Of a stretch of DNA of 64,000 nucleotides, positions 1-7,806 are shown in pieces. How positions within the stretch are numbered: position 1 is the stretch's first letter; every line of letters begins with the position of its first letter. Below the pieces are notes generated by a model. That model made no database searches and was not told where the DNA came from. It worked only from the letters and a program-made list of their open reading frames with translations. A program made the position numbers and the translations under genes. This DNA comes from Eggerthellaceae bacterium (lineage in GTDB: Bacteria > Actinomycetota > Coriobacteriia > Coriobacteriales > Eggerthellaceae): positions 1-64,000 of the forward strand of contig WRIS01000004.1 of assembly GCA_009782615.1 (NCBI GenBank), written 5' to 3'.

Positions 1-2
1 GA

Positions 3-401
3 CCTATCTGGGGCGAGCCTTACAGCTTAGCCCCCAACCCTGACTCGATGCGCTATGACATTAGCTTAGGGATGTTTGCACCTTCTGAAATAAAGAGACT
101 CAATGTTCAGATGCAGGTCAACCCTGCCATGGATAACGATTACCAAAACCTTCTTGGCTTGATAGGGTGGGTATGGACAGCAGAAGTACCTGATGATCCG
201 CCCCCACCGCCGCCACCCCCGCCGGAGGAGCCACCGCCACCTCCGCCACCATCGCCACCGGTGGTAGATCCACCTCCTCCACCGGTGGTCCCCAAAACAG
301 GGGATGCAACTCCGATTTTACTTTGGGGATGTGTGATGGTCGTAAGTGGAGCAGCGCTGGGCTTTGCCCTGCGCAGGGCACGGCGGCAAGAAAGCCGATG
401 A
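3..401 (+). CDS. LPXTG-type cell-wall-anchored surface protein, C-terminal part (5' end outside window)
   Basis: The frame is open from the first bases of the window, so only the last ~132 residues are seen. They consist of a short folded stretch, a long proline-rich spacer (runs of P broken by EE, S and VV) and a classical sorting signal: VPKTGD, a hydrophobic segment (ILLWGCVMVVSGAALGFAL) and a basic tail RRARRQ. In this family the protein is exported, cut after Thr by a class of sortase and joined to peptidoglycan; the proline spacer would span the wall. The motif is a variant with V in place of L. Ligand or enzymatic role cannot be judged from this fragment. The stop is TGA at 399-401 and no clear terminator follows. 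Confidence 0.85.
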   Translation, partial: PIWGEPYSLAPNPDSMRYDISLGMFAPSEIKRLNVQMQVNPAMDNDYQNLLGLIGWVWTAEVPDDPPPPPPPPPEEPPPPPPPSPPVVDPPPPPVVPKTGDATPILLWGCVMVVSGAALGFALRRARRQESR

Positions 402-430
402 GTAGTAGATTGAGTAGTAGAAAGATCGGC

Positions 431-460
431 GGGTAACAGGTTCGCGTCGCCTTGTTACCC
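431..460. repeat. Short hairpin (inverted repeat)
   Basis: GGGTAACA (431-438) is the exact reverse complement of TGTTACCC (453-460), and the stem extends by GG/CC around one bulged T. No T-run follows, so it is not a simple intrinsic terminator. A second small hairpin, GCGAA/TTCGC, lies at 492-506. Together with the stems at 541-608 and 658-744 it makes the 402-750 gap unusually structured. No gene is seen in 402-1008. Confidence 0.5.
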
Positions 461-540
461 AGCCCCCCGACAGGAGGACGATCACGTAGGGGCGAAGGAT
501 ATTCGCTTACCGACCTCTTGTTAGCGTGGGGAATAATACA

Positions 541-608
541 GACGAAGCAACCTATCTGGTTGGTGAATAGGTCACGGTTGGTGGCTTGAGGGGTTGGGTT
601 GCTTCGTC
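541..608. repeat. Perfect 12-bp inverted repeat enclosing a 44-nt loop
   Basis: GACGAAGCAACC (541-552) is exactly reverse-complementary to GGTTGCTTCGTC (597-608). The loop itself contains a CCTAT/ATAGG hairpin and two copies of GGTTGGTG. This could be a small structured RNA or a mobile-element remnant. I could not match it to tmRNA, SRP RNA, RNase P RNA or a known riboswitch by conserved core sequences. Confidence 0.5.
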
Positions 609-657
609 GCTATAAAAGACGCCTTAAAAGACAATAACTAATTTGCGTTATACAACT

Positions 658-744
658 GGGACGGTTCTTCTTGTGCCACACAAGGAGAACCGATCCCGTT
701 ATGGGGGAGCTTATGAAGGGAGGGGTGGTGTCCGTTCCCCATAA
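658..744. repeat. REP-like palindromes
   Basis: GGGACGGTTCT (658-668) pairs with AGAACCGATCCC (686-697) with one unpaired A and then CTTGTG/CACAAG inside, giving a long near-perfect hairpin. It is directly followed by TTATGGGG (699-706) and CCCCATAA (737-744), a second exact 8-bp inverted repeat. Palindromes starting GGGACGGTTCT resemble REP elements mobilised by Y1-type (RAYT) transposases in gut bacteria; that comparison is from memory. Confidence 0.45.
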
Positions 745-791
745 TGACGAGCAAGAGGGGGAAGGAAAATTGTCCGCTTGGCGGGGGAAAA

Positions 792-821
792 TTGTTCCCG
801 CAACAGCGAGCAAGTTATGGT
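792..821 (+). promoter_or_regulatory. Candidate infC-rpmI-rplT promoter
   Basis: TTGTTC (792-797), an 18-bp spacer and TATGGT (816-821) form a fair sigma-70-type promoter. It would give a leader of about 180 nt before infC, containing the hairpins at 905-918 and 934-960. Confidence 0.35.
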
Positions 822-933
822 ACACTACGTAGGCTGTTTTCAAGAGAGGAAAATTCCTCCACCTGGTTCGGCGCTTAAAGTTGCTGATGGGTCATGCGAA
901 TACTGCCGAATTTTCGGCGCGGTAGTCTGTGAG

Positions 934-967
934 CCCGAAGCGTTTTTGATGCGCTACGGGTTTTTTT
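934..967 (+). terminator. Intrinsic terminator (attenuator) in the infC leader
   Basis: CCCGAAGCG (934-942) and CGCTACGGG (952-960) form two 4-bp stems split by an A-A mismatch with a 9-nt loop, followed at once by seven T (961-967). It ends 41 nt before the proposed infC start, inside its leader, so it would cut short transcription before the operon unless an alternative fold forms. A compact hairpin GCCGAA/TTCGGC lies just upstream (905-918). Leaders of infC-rpmI-rplT operons are commonly controlled by L20-type attenuation. Confidence 0.6.
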
Positions 968-1008
968 ATGACAGCGGCGCTCGTGCGCCAAAGAAGGAGG
1001 TGAGCGCG

Positions 1009-1620
1009 ATAGCTGCTCAAGAGCCGCGGCTCAACGAAGAGATTACTGTTAAGGAATGTCGCTTAATTGGCTACGACGGTACGCAGATGGGGATTGTTCC
1101 TATCGAGCAAGCCCAGCGTTATGCCGATGACGAAGGTTACGATTTGGTGGAAATTGCGCCGAATGCCGACCCCGTTGTATGCCGTATCATGGATTACGGG
1201 AAATTCAAATACGACCAGGCTATCAAGGCAAAACAGGCGCGCAAGAATCAGAGCAAAATCGAAACCAAGGAAATGAAATTCAGACCCAAGATTGATGTGG
1301 GCGACTATACGACCAAAAAGAAGCACATCCTGCGCTTTTTGGATGCAGGGAACAAGGTGAAAATAACCATTATGTTCCGTGGTCGCGAAATGGCACATCC
1401 TGAACAGGGATTAAGTATTTTGGAGCGTTTGGCGGAAGACTTGAAGGATTCCGCAATTATTGAGGTTCAACCGAAGATGGAAGGGCGCAACATGCACATG
1501 TTGATATCGCCTTTGCCCTCCACGGTGGCAAAAAAGAAAAAGACTGTCGAAAAACAAGAAGAGGATGAAAATCTTTTGGAAGATTTCTCGCAAGAAGTAG
1601 AAGAAGGGAAGGAAGAGTAA
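1009..1620 (+). CDS. infC: Translation initiation factor IF-3
   Basis: IF-3 binds the 30S subunit, keeps subunits apart and checks the start codon. The sequence has the typical N-domain opening ([17 protein letters not shown]), the linker rich in Lys, and the C-domain with [11 protein letters not shown]; the last ~30 residues are a Lys/Glu-rich extension, giving 203 aa against the usual ~180. The start chosen is ATA at 1009: a ten-base Shine-Dalgarno AAGGAGGTGA (994-1003) ends 5 nt before it, no ATG lies nearby, and the only close alternative, GTG at 1000, is buried in that Shine-Dalgarno. Rare AUU/AUA-type starts are known for infC and allow IF-3 to repress its own translation. It is the first gene of infC-rpmI-rplT and its stop overlaps the rpmI start by one base. 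Confidence 0.93.
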   Translation: MAAQEPRLNEEITVKECRLIGYDGTQMGIVPIEQAQRYADDEGYDLVEIAPNADPVVCRIMDYGKFKYDQAIKAKQARKNQSKIETKEMKFRPKIDVGDYTTKKKHILRFLDAGNKVKITIMFRGREMAHPEQGLSILERLAEDLKDSAIIEVQPKMEGRNMHMLISPLPSTVAKKKKTVEKQEEDENLLEDFSQEVEEGKEE

Positions 1621-1817
1621 TGCCAAAGATGAAAACCCATCGCGGCACCGCAAAGCGATTCCGCGTTACCGGTTCCGGTAAAATCATGCGCGCAAAGGCG
1701 TACAAGAGTCACATTCTGACCAAGAAAAGCCCCAAGCGCAAACGTAATTTCCGTCATGAGACCGAGGTTGCAACGGGAGACCAGAAAACTGTCGCCCGCA
1801 ATCTGGGGCTTCGCTAG
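1620..1817 (+). CDS. rpmI: 50S ribosomal protein L35
   Basis: A 65-residue, strongly basic protein with the L35 opening [14 protein letters not shown] and the internal [16 protein letters not shown] motif, the normal length for the family. It is a structural component of the large ribosomal subunit. Its ATG overlaps the last base of the infC stop codon (TAATG), so it is translationally coupled, and rplT follows after 18 nt. This is the conserved infC-rpmI-rplT order. Confidence 0.97.
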   Translation: MPKMKTHRGTAKRFRVTGSGKIMRAKAYKSHILTKKSPKRKRNFRHETEVATGDQKTVARNLGLR

Positions 1818-1835
1818 AGCAAGGAGGGGTGAGTT

Positions 1836-2192
1836 ATGCCTCGTGTAAAACGTGCAGTATCTGCCCATAAGAAACGTCGTGTCGTTCTCGGTCGGGCGAA
1901 GGGGTACTACGGTGCGAAGTCCCGTTCTTATCGTGCTGCGAAAGAACAAGTACAACATTCGCTTCAGTACATGTATCGCGACCGTCGCAACAAGAAGCGT
2001 GAAATTCGCCGTCTGTGGATTACGCGCATCAATGCGGCTGCCCGCATCAATGGTTTGTCCTATTCGGTGTTCATGAATGGACTCAAGAAGGCAGGCGTTC
2101 AGCTTGACCGCAAGGTGCTTGCTGATATGGCAGTAAACGACCCCGTGGCTTTTGCGGCCGTGTCTGATGTTGCGAAAAAGGCGCTTGCGTAG
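1836..2192 (+). CDS. rplT: 50S ribosomal protein L20
   Basis: A 118-residue basic protein with the L20 start [18 protein letters not shown], the [18 protein letters not shown] motif and the C-terminal RKVLADMA region. L20 binds 23S rRNA early in large-subunit assembly and in several bacteria also represses its own operon by binding the leader, which makes the hairpins at 905-967 a natural candidate target. A strong AAGGAGGGG ribosome site precedes the ATG. It is the last gene of the operon, with a terminator at 2268-2310. Confidence 0.97.
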   Translation: MPRVKRAVSAHKKRRVVLGRAKGYYGAKSRSYRAAKEQVQHSLQYMYRDRRNKKREIRRLWITRINAAARINGLSYSVFMNGLKKAGVQLDRKVLADMAVNDPVAFAAVSDVAKKALA

Positions 2193-2267
2193 GCTTGCGT
2201 AACCTTGGATAAGTTTGCGAGGGTAAATTTTTCCAGCAATTTTAAGTACTTTTAGAAATTCTTTAGC

Positions 2268-2310
2268 TTCAGTCCCTAAGAGCAGGTGCTTTTGGGGACT
2301 GAATGTTTTT
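2268..2310 (+). terminator. Terminator after infC-rpmI-rplT
   Basis: TTCAGTCCC (2268-2276) pairs with GGGACTGAA (2295-2303); an inner AGCA/TGCT pairing extends the hairpin, and TGTTTTT follows. Its position 75 nt past rplT marks the operon end. Confidence 0.85.
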
Positions 2311-2391
2311 CAAACCTTTCTTGATACTCTTTCACCCTGCGAAGATACATAGTAAGCTGAAGGTAGCCAAAAAACGAGGAAAGAAGAAGCT

Positions 2392-4236
2392 ATGATCAAT
2401 ACGTTTTGTAAGGCTCCTCTTCACGAAGTTACGCGCGAACTTGCCGTCGTTGCCCAGGGACAAAAAGCGGCGGATACGGTGATTCTCAACGCGAAACTTA
2501 TCAATGTGTGTACCGCAGAAATTCAAGAAAGTTATTCGATTGCTATAGTGTGCGGGCGCATTGCCTATGTGGGCGAAGACGCGACGCATTGCATTGGCGA
2601 GGACACGCAGCTTATTGATGCTGCCAACCGTTATGTGGCTCCTGGGTTTTTGGACGGGCATATCCACGTGGAATCGTCCATGCTTTCTGCTTCGCAATAT
2701 GCTCGTGCGGTAGTGCCCCACGGGACGGTGGCTATTTTTTGGGATCCGCATGAAGTGTGCAACGTGTTGGGGTTTGAGGGCGTTAAACTCATGGCTAAAG
2801 ATGCCGCGCGCACGCCGCTGAAAGCCATGATTGTTATGCCTTCATGCGTTCCTGCTGTCCCTGGTTTCGAAGATACAGGTTCGGCGATTTTAGCAGACGA
2901 TGTTGCCGAAGCAATGAAGCTTGACGGTGTTGTGGGGCTGGGAGAAATGATGAATTTCCCTGGGATACTTTTTGGTGACACGAATGCGCATGATGAAGTA
3001 GCAGCAACGCTTGAAGCGGGAAAAATTGTAACGGGACACTATTCGGTGCCCGAAACCGACCAAGGCTTGAATGCCTATATTTCTGCGGGGATTCGCTGTT
3101 GTCATGAATCGACGCGCTTCGAAGATGCGCTTGCAAAAATGCGTCTGGGCATGTATGCGCAGTTTCGTGAGGGGTCGGCATGGCATGACCTTCATGAGCT
3201 TGCGCGCGTTATCACGAACCCTCCGTGCGAAGGCTTTGATACGCGCTTTGCTTGCCTTATTTCTGACGATACGCACCCGAACACCCTTCATTCGGTGGGG
3301 CATCTTGACCACATCGTAAAGCGGGCAATCGAAGAAGGCATCGAGCCGATAACGGCGATTCAGATGGCTACGATAAACACGGCTCAGTGTTACCAGCTTG
3401 ACCACGAAATGGGCTCAATAACACCAGGCAAGTGTGCCGACATTGTTTTCCTTGAAGATTTGGAACAGTGCAAAGTTGCGCTCACGATGATTGATGGTGT
3501 GGTTGTTGCGCAAGAGGGCAAGGAACTCTTTGAGCTGAGTCCTTTTGAATATCCTGAATGGGCGACACATTCCATGCATATCAAGCAAGAGATACGTGCA
3601 GATTCTTTCAAAATAGCCGCACCTGTCGGGGCGGGAGATAAGGTATTGGTTCGGGCTATTGAAGTTATTCCTGCGCGGGTAGGAACCGTGGAATGTTTCG
3701 TTCATTTGCCAGTTGTGGCAGGCTTTGTTGAGTCAGATGTGGAAAGCGACGTTTTGAAAACTTTTGTGTTTGAACGCCATCACAACACGGGTACCTTCGC
3801 CTATGGATTCGCAAAAGGCTTCGGTATTGAATCGGGCGCAATGGCTTCAACTGTTGCCCACGATGCGCATAATTTGTTAGTGCTGGGCACCAACGATGAA
3901 GATATGGCGCTTGCTGCCAATACCCTTATCGAATCGGGTGGGGGAAGCGTGGTGGTGAAGGACGGCAAGGTGCTCGGTCTTATTGCACTTCCTGTTGCTG
4001 GGCTCATGAGTAACGATTCTTTAGAAGAAGTTGCATCAGCGGTGGCTGCCGAAGAAGAAGCTTGGGAAAAAATCGGTTGTACGATGCCGTCTCCTTTCAT
4101 GACGATGGCTTTAATCCCGCTTGCGTGTCTCCCTGAATTGCGACTGACGAATCGGGGGCTGGTTGATTGTCGCAGCTTTGAATTTGTAGACTTGTTTGTG
4201 GATGAGGAAGCGAACGAGGAAACGGCGGTACGATAG
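2392..4236 (+). CDS. ade: Adenine deaminase
   Basis: Hydrolyses adenine to hypoxanthine and ammonia in purine salvage; cytoplasmic, metal-dependent amidohydrolase superfamily. The 614-residue length is typical. Visible features are the N-terminal beta-sandwich with NAKLINV and GRIAYVG, the metal-binding PGFLDGHIHVESSM motif near residues 83-96, the DPHEVCNVLGFEG block, TGHYSVPETDQGLNAY, the DDTHP metal motif and the C-terminal adenine-deaminase domain (GTNDEDMALAANTL, PVAGLMS). It is monocistronic, with RBS AGGAAAGAAG shortly upstream. The last codons fall inside a 12-bp tandem repeat (4225-4272) whose copies each end in an in-frame TAG. Confidence 0.96.
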   Translation: MINTFCKAPLHEVTRELAVVAQGQKAADTVILNAKLINVCTAEIQESYSIAIVCGRIAYVGEDATHCIGEDTQLIDAANRYVAPGFLDGHIHVESSMLSASQYARAVVPHGTVAIFWDPHEVCNVLGFEGVKLMAKDAARTPLKAMIVMPSCVPAVPGFEDTGSAILADDVAEAMKLDGVVGLGEMMNFPGILFGDTNAHDEVAATLEAGKIVTGHYSVPETDQGLNAYISAGIRCCHESTRFEDALAKMRLGMYAQFREGSAWHDLHELARVITNPPCEGFDTRFACLISDDTHPNTLHSVGHLDHIVKRAIEEGIEPITAIQMATINTAQCYQLDHEMGSITPGKCADIVFLEDLEQCKVALTMIDGVVVAQEGKELFELSPFEYPEWATHSMHIKQEIRADSFKIAAPVGAGDKVLVRAIEVIPARVGTVECFVHLPVVAGFVESDVESDVLKTFVFERHHNTGTFAYGFAKGFGIESGAMASTVAHDAHNLLVLGTNDEDMALAANTLIESGGGSVVVKDGKVLGLIALPVAGLMSNDSLEEVASAVAAEEEAWEKIGCTMPSPFMTMALIPLACLPELRLTNRGLVDCRSFEFVDLFVDEEANEETAVR

Positions 4237-4272
4237 GCGGTACGATAGGCGGCACGATAGGCTGCACAGCAG
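4225..4272. repeat. 12-bp tandem repeat across the ade stop codon
   Basis: GCGGTACGATAG occurs at 4225-4236 and 4237-4248, GCGGCACGATAG at 4249-4260 and a diverged GCTGCACAGCAG at 4261-4272. The first copy supplies the last three codons and stop of ade, and the next two copies each repeat Ala-X-Arg-stop in the same frame. Confidence 0.9.
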
Positions 4273-4294
4273 AACGAGGAAGAGGGTGTGCAAT

Positions 4295-4325
4295 AAAAAA
4301 CCCACACCTTGTAAGCGATGCGGGT
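4295..4325 (-). terminator. Terminator of the tRNA-Glu gene
   Basis: Read on the minus strand, ACCCGCA and TGTGGGT form a 7-bp stem with one G-T pair and are followed by six T. It lies 12 bp past the tRNA 3' end. The plus-strand side shows a run of A, so it is directional. Confidence 0.75.
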
Positions 4326-4337
4326 CTTTAAATTTTG

Positions 4338-4412
4338 TGGTGCCCCCAACGGGAATCGAACCCGTGTCTCAGCCTTGAAAGGGCCGTATCCTAACCTCTA
4401 GACTATGGGGAC
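4338..4412 (-). tRNA. tRNA-Glu (anticodon UUC)
   Basis: The minus strand folds into a full cloverleaf: acceptor GTCCCCA/TGGGGGC with discriminator A and encoded CCA, a D-arm with AGAGGTTAGGA, anticodon loop CTTTCAA giving UUC, and the T-loop GGTTCGATTCC. The 75 nt include CCA. Glu-tRNA also feeds the GatCAB route encoded downstream, because that enzyme amidates Glu mischarged on tRNA-Gln. A terminator follows at 4295-4325. Confidence 0.96.
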
Positions 4413-4440
4413 AGGCTTTCTGCTTTTTGTAAAACTGCGT

Positions 4441-4476
4441 CGATGTAGCCGATGCAAGCGATGCAGCTGATGCAGT
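4441..4476. repeat. 9-bp tandem repeat, four copies
   Basis: CGATGTAGC, CGATGCAAG, CGATGCAGC and TGATGCAGT follow each other without spacers. A further TTCCAACCTT duplication sits at 4531-4550. Both lie in the 240-bp gap between the tRNA and the rubrerythrin gene, which otherwise holds only a promoter. Confidence 0.85.
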
Positions 4477-4587
4477 CAAAAAAGCAGCTTGAATATTCTC
4501 ACACAGCATGCCGCTTAATGCAAGGCATATTTCCAACCTTTTCCAACCTTTTCCGACAGGCTCTTAGGTGTCATTCGGCTTTTTCTG

Positions 4588-4593
4588 TATAAT
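4588..4593 (+). promoter_or_regulatory. -10 element upstream of the rubrerythrin gene
   Basis: A perfect TATAAT, 59 bp before the ATG; no good -35 is seen at the usual spacing. AGCGGAGGA provides the ribosome site further down. Confidence 0.5.
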
Positions 4594-4652
4594 CTAAAAG
4601 CGAGGTAAACATAAGCGTTTGTGATTATAAAGAAAGAACAGCGGAGGACTTT

Positions 4653-5471
4653 ATGGAAAACATTAATGAAAACCAAGACTGCGTAGAAAACATCGCTTCG
4701 TCGATGGGCGGCAAAGGGTCTGCGTCAGAACAAGTTTCTCGGCGTGGCTTTGTTAAGCGGGCGGCTGTTGGAGCGGCGGCGCTTTCGCTGACAGGCATTT
4801 TAGCTGCTTGTACAGACGATTCAGGCGAAGGCGAAAGCGGCGAAGGCGGGGCTTCGGACAATGTTTTGGCACCGACGAGCGCCCCAAGTGCCGAAACGGG
4901 AAATAACTTTAACATCATGCCTGATTCCACGACGGTCGTGGGAACCACCTACGAAAACCTTATTTCTGCAATGACAGGCGAAACGGGAGCAACCACGAAA
5001 TACAGCGCGTATTCAAAAGTGGCAGATAAAGAAGGATTTCCGCAGATTGCGCGGCTGTTTGCCTGTGCAGCTGATGCCGAAAAGATCCACATTGAACTCG
5101 AATACGCGCTTGCGTTAGAGATTGACCCTACTACTGAAAGACCGCCAGCACCTCAGGTTGAGACGCACGAAAGTGACATCAATCTTATTTTCGGCGCGCA
5201 GGGCGAAATCTATGAGACTTCTGATATGTATCCTTCCTTTATCAAGGTGGCTCAAGAAGAGGGCAACGAAGCGGCAGTGGAAGTGTTTACGCGCGCGAAA
5301 CTGGCAGAAGCCTATCATGCCGAGCGCTATATGGATGCTTACAACACCATTGATACCCCCACCGACGAGCATTACTATCTATGCCCGATTTGTGGCTATA
5401 TTCATAAGGGTGAGGGTGTCAAGGCTTGTCCTATTTGCCTTACTCCGAAAAGCAGATTCACGACGTATTAG
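4653..5471 (+). CDS. Tat-exported lipoprotein rubrerythrin
   Basis: Rubrerythrins reduce hydrogen peroxide to water at a diiron site, fed by electrons through a rubredoxin-like centre. Here the N-terminus is a twin-arginine signal (SRRGFVKRA, Arg30-Arg31) whose hydrophobic part ends in a lipobox LAAC (Cys53), so the protein is predicted to be folded before export and lipid-anchored outside the membrane. The diiron four-helix domain (about residues 100-225) has TGETGATTKY, KEG, DAEKIH and, in the second half, GEIYE, EEG and AEAYHAERY. The last ~30 residues carry two CxxC motifs (CPICGY, CPIC) of a rubredoxin-type domain. A Ser/Glu/Gly-rich linker follows the lipobox. Most rubrerythrins are cytoplasmic, so export is unusual. 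ychF begins 11 bp after the stop. Confidence 0.9.
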   Translation: MENINENQDCVENIASSMGGKGSASEQVSRRGFVKRAAVGAAALSLTGILAACTDDSGEGESGEGGASDNVLAPTSAPSAETGNNFNIMPDSTTVVGTTYENLISAMTGETGATTKYSAYSKVADKEGFPQIARLFACAADAEKIHIELEYALALEIDPTTERPPAPQVETHESDINLIFGAQGEIYETSDMYPSFIKVAQEEGNEAAVEVFTRAKLAEAYHAERYMDAYNTIDTPTDEHYYLCPICGYIHKGEGVKACPICLTPKSRFTTY

Positions 5472-5482
5472 GATTTTTGCCC

Positions 5483-6547
5483 ATGTCACTTTCTATCGGT
5501 ATTGTCGGGCTTCCTAATGTAGGGAAGTCGACTTTATTCACCGCATTGACCAAGAAAGGCGGGCTTGCCGCCAACTATCCCTTTGCCACCATCGACCCCA
5601 ATACGGGGGTCGTGCCCGTGCCCGATGCGCGTCTTGATGCACTGGCGCGCATCGACAATCCTGCGAAAATTGTTCCTGCTACGGTTGAGTTCGTGGACAT
5701 TGCTGGCTTGGTGGCAGGCGCATCGCTTGGGGAAGGTTTGGGGAACCAGTTCCTTGCCAATATTCGGGAAACGGATGCGATTTGTGAAGTGGTGCGCTTC
5801 TTTGGCGACCCTGATGTGGTGCATGTAGCGGGTAAGGTTGACCCAGCAAGTGATGTTGAGACCATCAAGACCGAATTGATTCTTGCTGACATGGCTACTA
5901 TCGAAAAGGCGTTGCCGCGTCTGGAAAAAGATGCAAGGCGCGACAAGAATCTTGAAAAGAAGTTTGCTCTAGCTCAAAAAGTACTTGAGGGCTTGAACGA
6001 TGGACATCGGGCGCGCAGCCTTTCTTTGAGCGAAGAAGAAAAGGCAAGCTTGCATGATTTGCATTTGCTTACCATGAAGCCGATGCTCTATCTTGCTAAT
6101 GTCGACGAGGATCAACTCGGTGCAGAACTTCCCTTGGTGGACAATACGACTCCTATTCCTCTGTGTGCAAAGATTGAGGCGGATTTAGCTGAGCTTGACC
6201 CGTCTGAAGCGGCTGAATATTTGGAAAGCTTAGGGCTTTCCGAAAGCGGGTTGGCGCGGTTGGTGCGTGAGGCTTATCGCTTGTTGGGTTTGCAATCCTA
6301 TTTCACCAGTGGCGAAACGGAAACGCGGGCTTGGACCATTCCTATTGGAGCAAAAGCACCAGCTGCGGCAGGTGTTATCCATTCTGATTTCGAGCGAGGG
6401 TTCATCAAGGCAGAAACAGCAAGCTATGCAGACTACGTTGCTTTTGAAGGCGAAGCGGGGTGTCGGGCTGCGGGCAAATTGCGCCAAGAGGGCAAGGAAT
6501 ACGTGGTGCAAGATGGTGATGTCATGCACTTCAAGTTCAACGTGTAG
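5483..6547 (+). CDS. ychF: Redox-regulated ATPase YchF (Obg family)
   Basis: A ribosome-associated P-loop ATPase implicated in stress and translation control. At 354 aa it has the standard length. It starts with [17 protein letters not shown] (P-loop GLPNVGKS at 9-16), continues with the G3-region [20 protein letters not shown], a coiled-coil insertion in the middle, the ANVDED specificity region (NVDE replacing NKxD, as in YchF) and ends in a TGS domain ([20 protein letters not shown]). The ATG at 5483 is preferred over upstream in-frame ATGs because the family starts exactly there; AGGA 5470-5473 lies 9 nt before it. Confidence 0.96.
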   Translation: MSLSIGIVGLPNVGKSTLFTALTKKGGLAANYPFATIDPNTGVVPVPDARLDALARIDNPAKIVPATVEFVDIAGLVAGASLGEGLGNQFLANIRETDAICEVVRFFGDPDVVHVAGKVDPASDVETIKTELILADMATIEKALPRLEKDARRDKNLEKKFALAQKVLEGLNDGHRARSLSLSEEEKASLHDLHLLTMKPMLYLANVDEDQLGAELPLVDNTTPIPLCAKIEADLAELDPSEAAEYLESLGLSESGLARLVREAYRLLGLQSYFTSGETETRAWTIPIGAKAPAAAGVIHSDFERGFIKAETASYADYVAFEGEAGCRAAGKLRQEGKEYVVQDGDVMHFKFNV

Positions 6548-6612
6548 TGCTGGTTTGCTTGAGAGCTTAGAGAGTTACGGAAAACGCAGAGAAATGGCAG
6601 TGAGGCGATAGC

Positions 6613-7743
6613 ATGACGTATCTTGGCGAGGATATTCCGAAACTTGGTTTTGGGTTGATGAGACTTCCCAAGACTGACAGAAATAACGATACTTCTATCG
6701 ATATCGAACAAGTGAAAGACATGGTCGATATCTTTATGAATGCAGGATTTACCTACTTCGACACTGCCTTTGGCTATCATGGTGGCTTTTCAGAAGTTGC
6801 CGCAAAAGAGGCAATCGTTGCGCGCTATCCGCGGGAAAGTTTTCAGCTTGCAACGAAGATGCCTGCTTCATCTGCCCGTAGTGCTGAAGCTGCTCATGCG
6901 ATGTTTTATACCTCTCTTGAGCGCAGTGGTGCGGGGTATTTCGACTACTATCTTATGCACAATATGGGCGGTACGCGCACAGCACTTTTCGAGAAATACG
7001 GCATTTGGGATTTTGTTTCTGAGCAAAAAGAAAAAGGGCTTATCAAGCACTTCGGATTTTCATTTCACGATAAAGCAGAGCCGCTCGAAGCGTTGTTAAA
7101 GGCGCATCCTGAAGCTGAATTTGTGCAGCTGCAAATCAATTATGCGGATTGGGAAAGTCCCGTTGTTGAAGCGCGAAAATGCTATGAGGTAGCACGTGCT
7201 TTCAACAAGCCAATTATCATTATGGAGCCCGTGCGCGGAGGGTCCCTTGCGACCTTGCCCACTTCGGTTGCTGACGTTTTCAAGGCGGCTGACTCGGCTG
7301 CTTCGCTTCCTTCCTGGGCGTTGCGCTTTGCTGCTTCCAAGGAAGGAATTATCACGACGCTTTCAGGGATGTCAACGCCTGAACAAGTTCACGAAAATGT
7401 TGCGCTCATGCGCGATTTCAAGCCGCTTACTGCCGAAGAGCATCAGGTGATAACAAAAGCGCAAGAGGCGCTTGAGGCGCTTCCTAATATAGCCTGTACG
7501 GCGTGTAAGTATTGTCTTGAAGAATGCATCGAGGGCATTCAGATCCCCAGCATTCTTTCGACCTTGAATACCTATCTTAAGTATGAAAATCTTGAAGGGG
7601 CGCGCAGAGGTTATGGGTTTGCCACGATGCGTGTAAAGGCTTCGGCATGCACCGAGTGTGGTGCGTGCGAGCGTGTTTGTCCGCAGCAGATAGCCATTAT
7701 TGATGAGTTGAAACGAAGCGTGGAGTTGCTCGAAAATTCTTAA
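6613..7743 (+). CDS. Aldo/keto reductase with C-terminal [4Fe-4S] ferredoxin-like domain
   Basis: An NAD(P)H-type TIM-barrel oxidoreductase fused to an iron-sulphur domain. The barrel opens with IPKLGFGLMRLP; the catalytic tetrad is visible as Asp50 and Tyr55 (FDTAFGYH), Lys82 (LATKMP) and His116 (YLMHN). The C-terminus has ACTACKYCLEEC (CxxCxxCxxxC) and CTECGACERVCP, enough for two [4Fe-4S] clusters, so electrons may come from or go to ferredoxin. The substrate cannot be told from sequence; this subfamily is common in strict anaerobes. It stands alone, 65 bp after ychF and 63 bp before larE. Confidence 0.9.
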   Translation: MTYLGEDIPKLGFGLMRLPKTDRNNDTSIDIEQVKDMVDIFMNAGFTYFDTAFGYHGGFSEVAAKEAIVARYPRESFQLATKMPASSARSAEAAHAMFYTSLERSGAGYFDYYLMHNMGGTRTALFEKYGIWDFVSEQKEKGLIKHFGFSFHDKAEPLEALLKAHPEAEFVQLQINYADWESPVVEARKCYEVARAFNKPIIIMEPVRGGSLATLPTSVADVFKAADSAASLPSWALRFAASKEGIITTLSGMSTPEQVHENVALMRDFKPLTAEEHQVITKAQEALEALPNIACTACKYCLEECIEGIQIPSILSTLNTYLKYENLEGARRGYGFATMRVKASACTECGACERVCPQQIAIIDELKRSVELLENS

Positions 7744-7806
7744 AAGTGAGGGGTGCGGCGCATTGGTGGTGCAAGGGATTGTTGGCAGCTATTGTAGGGC
7801 GCGGTC

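Noticed and set aside
402-608. Possible tmRNA, SRP RNA or RNase P RNA
   Set aside because: None of the conserved cores of these RNAs is visible; only generic hairpins are.
778-1008. Longer infC reading from an upstream ATG/TTG-like start (77 extra residues)
   Set aside because: The added residues do not resemble IF-3, the region holds the leader hairpins and terminator, and the strong Shine-Dalgarno points to 1009.
4441-4476. CRISPR-like repeats
   Set aside because: Units are 9 bp with no spacers; the same holds for 8-bp units at 39614 and 12-bp units at 19681.
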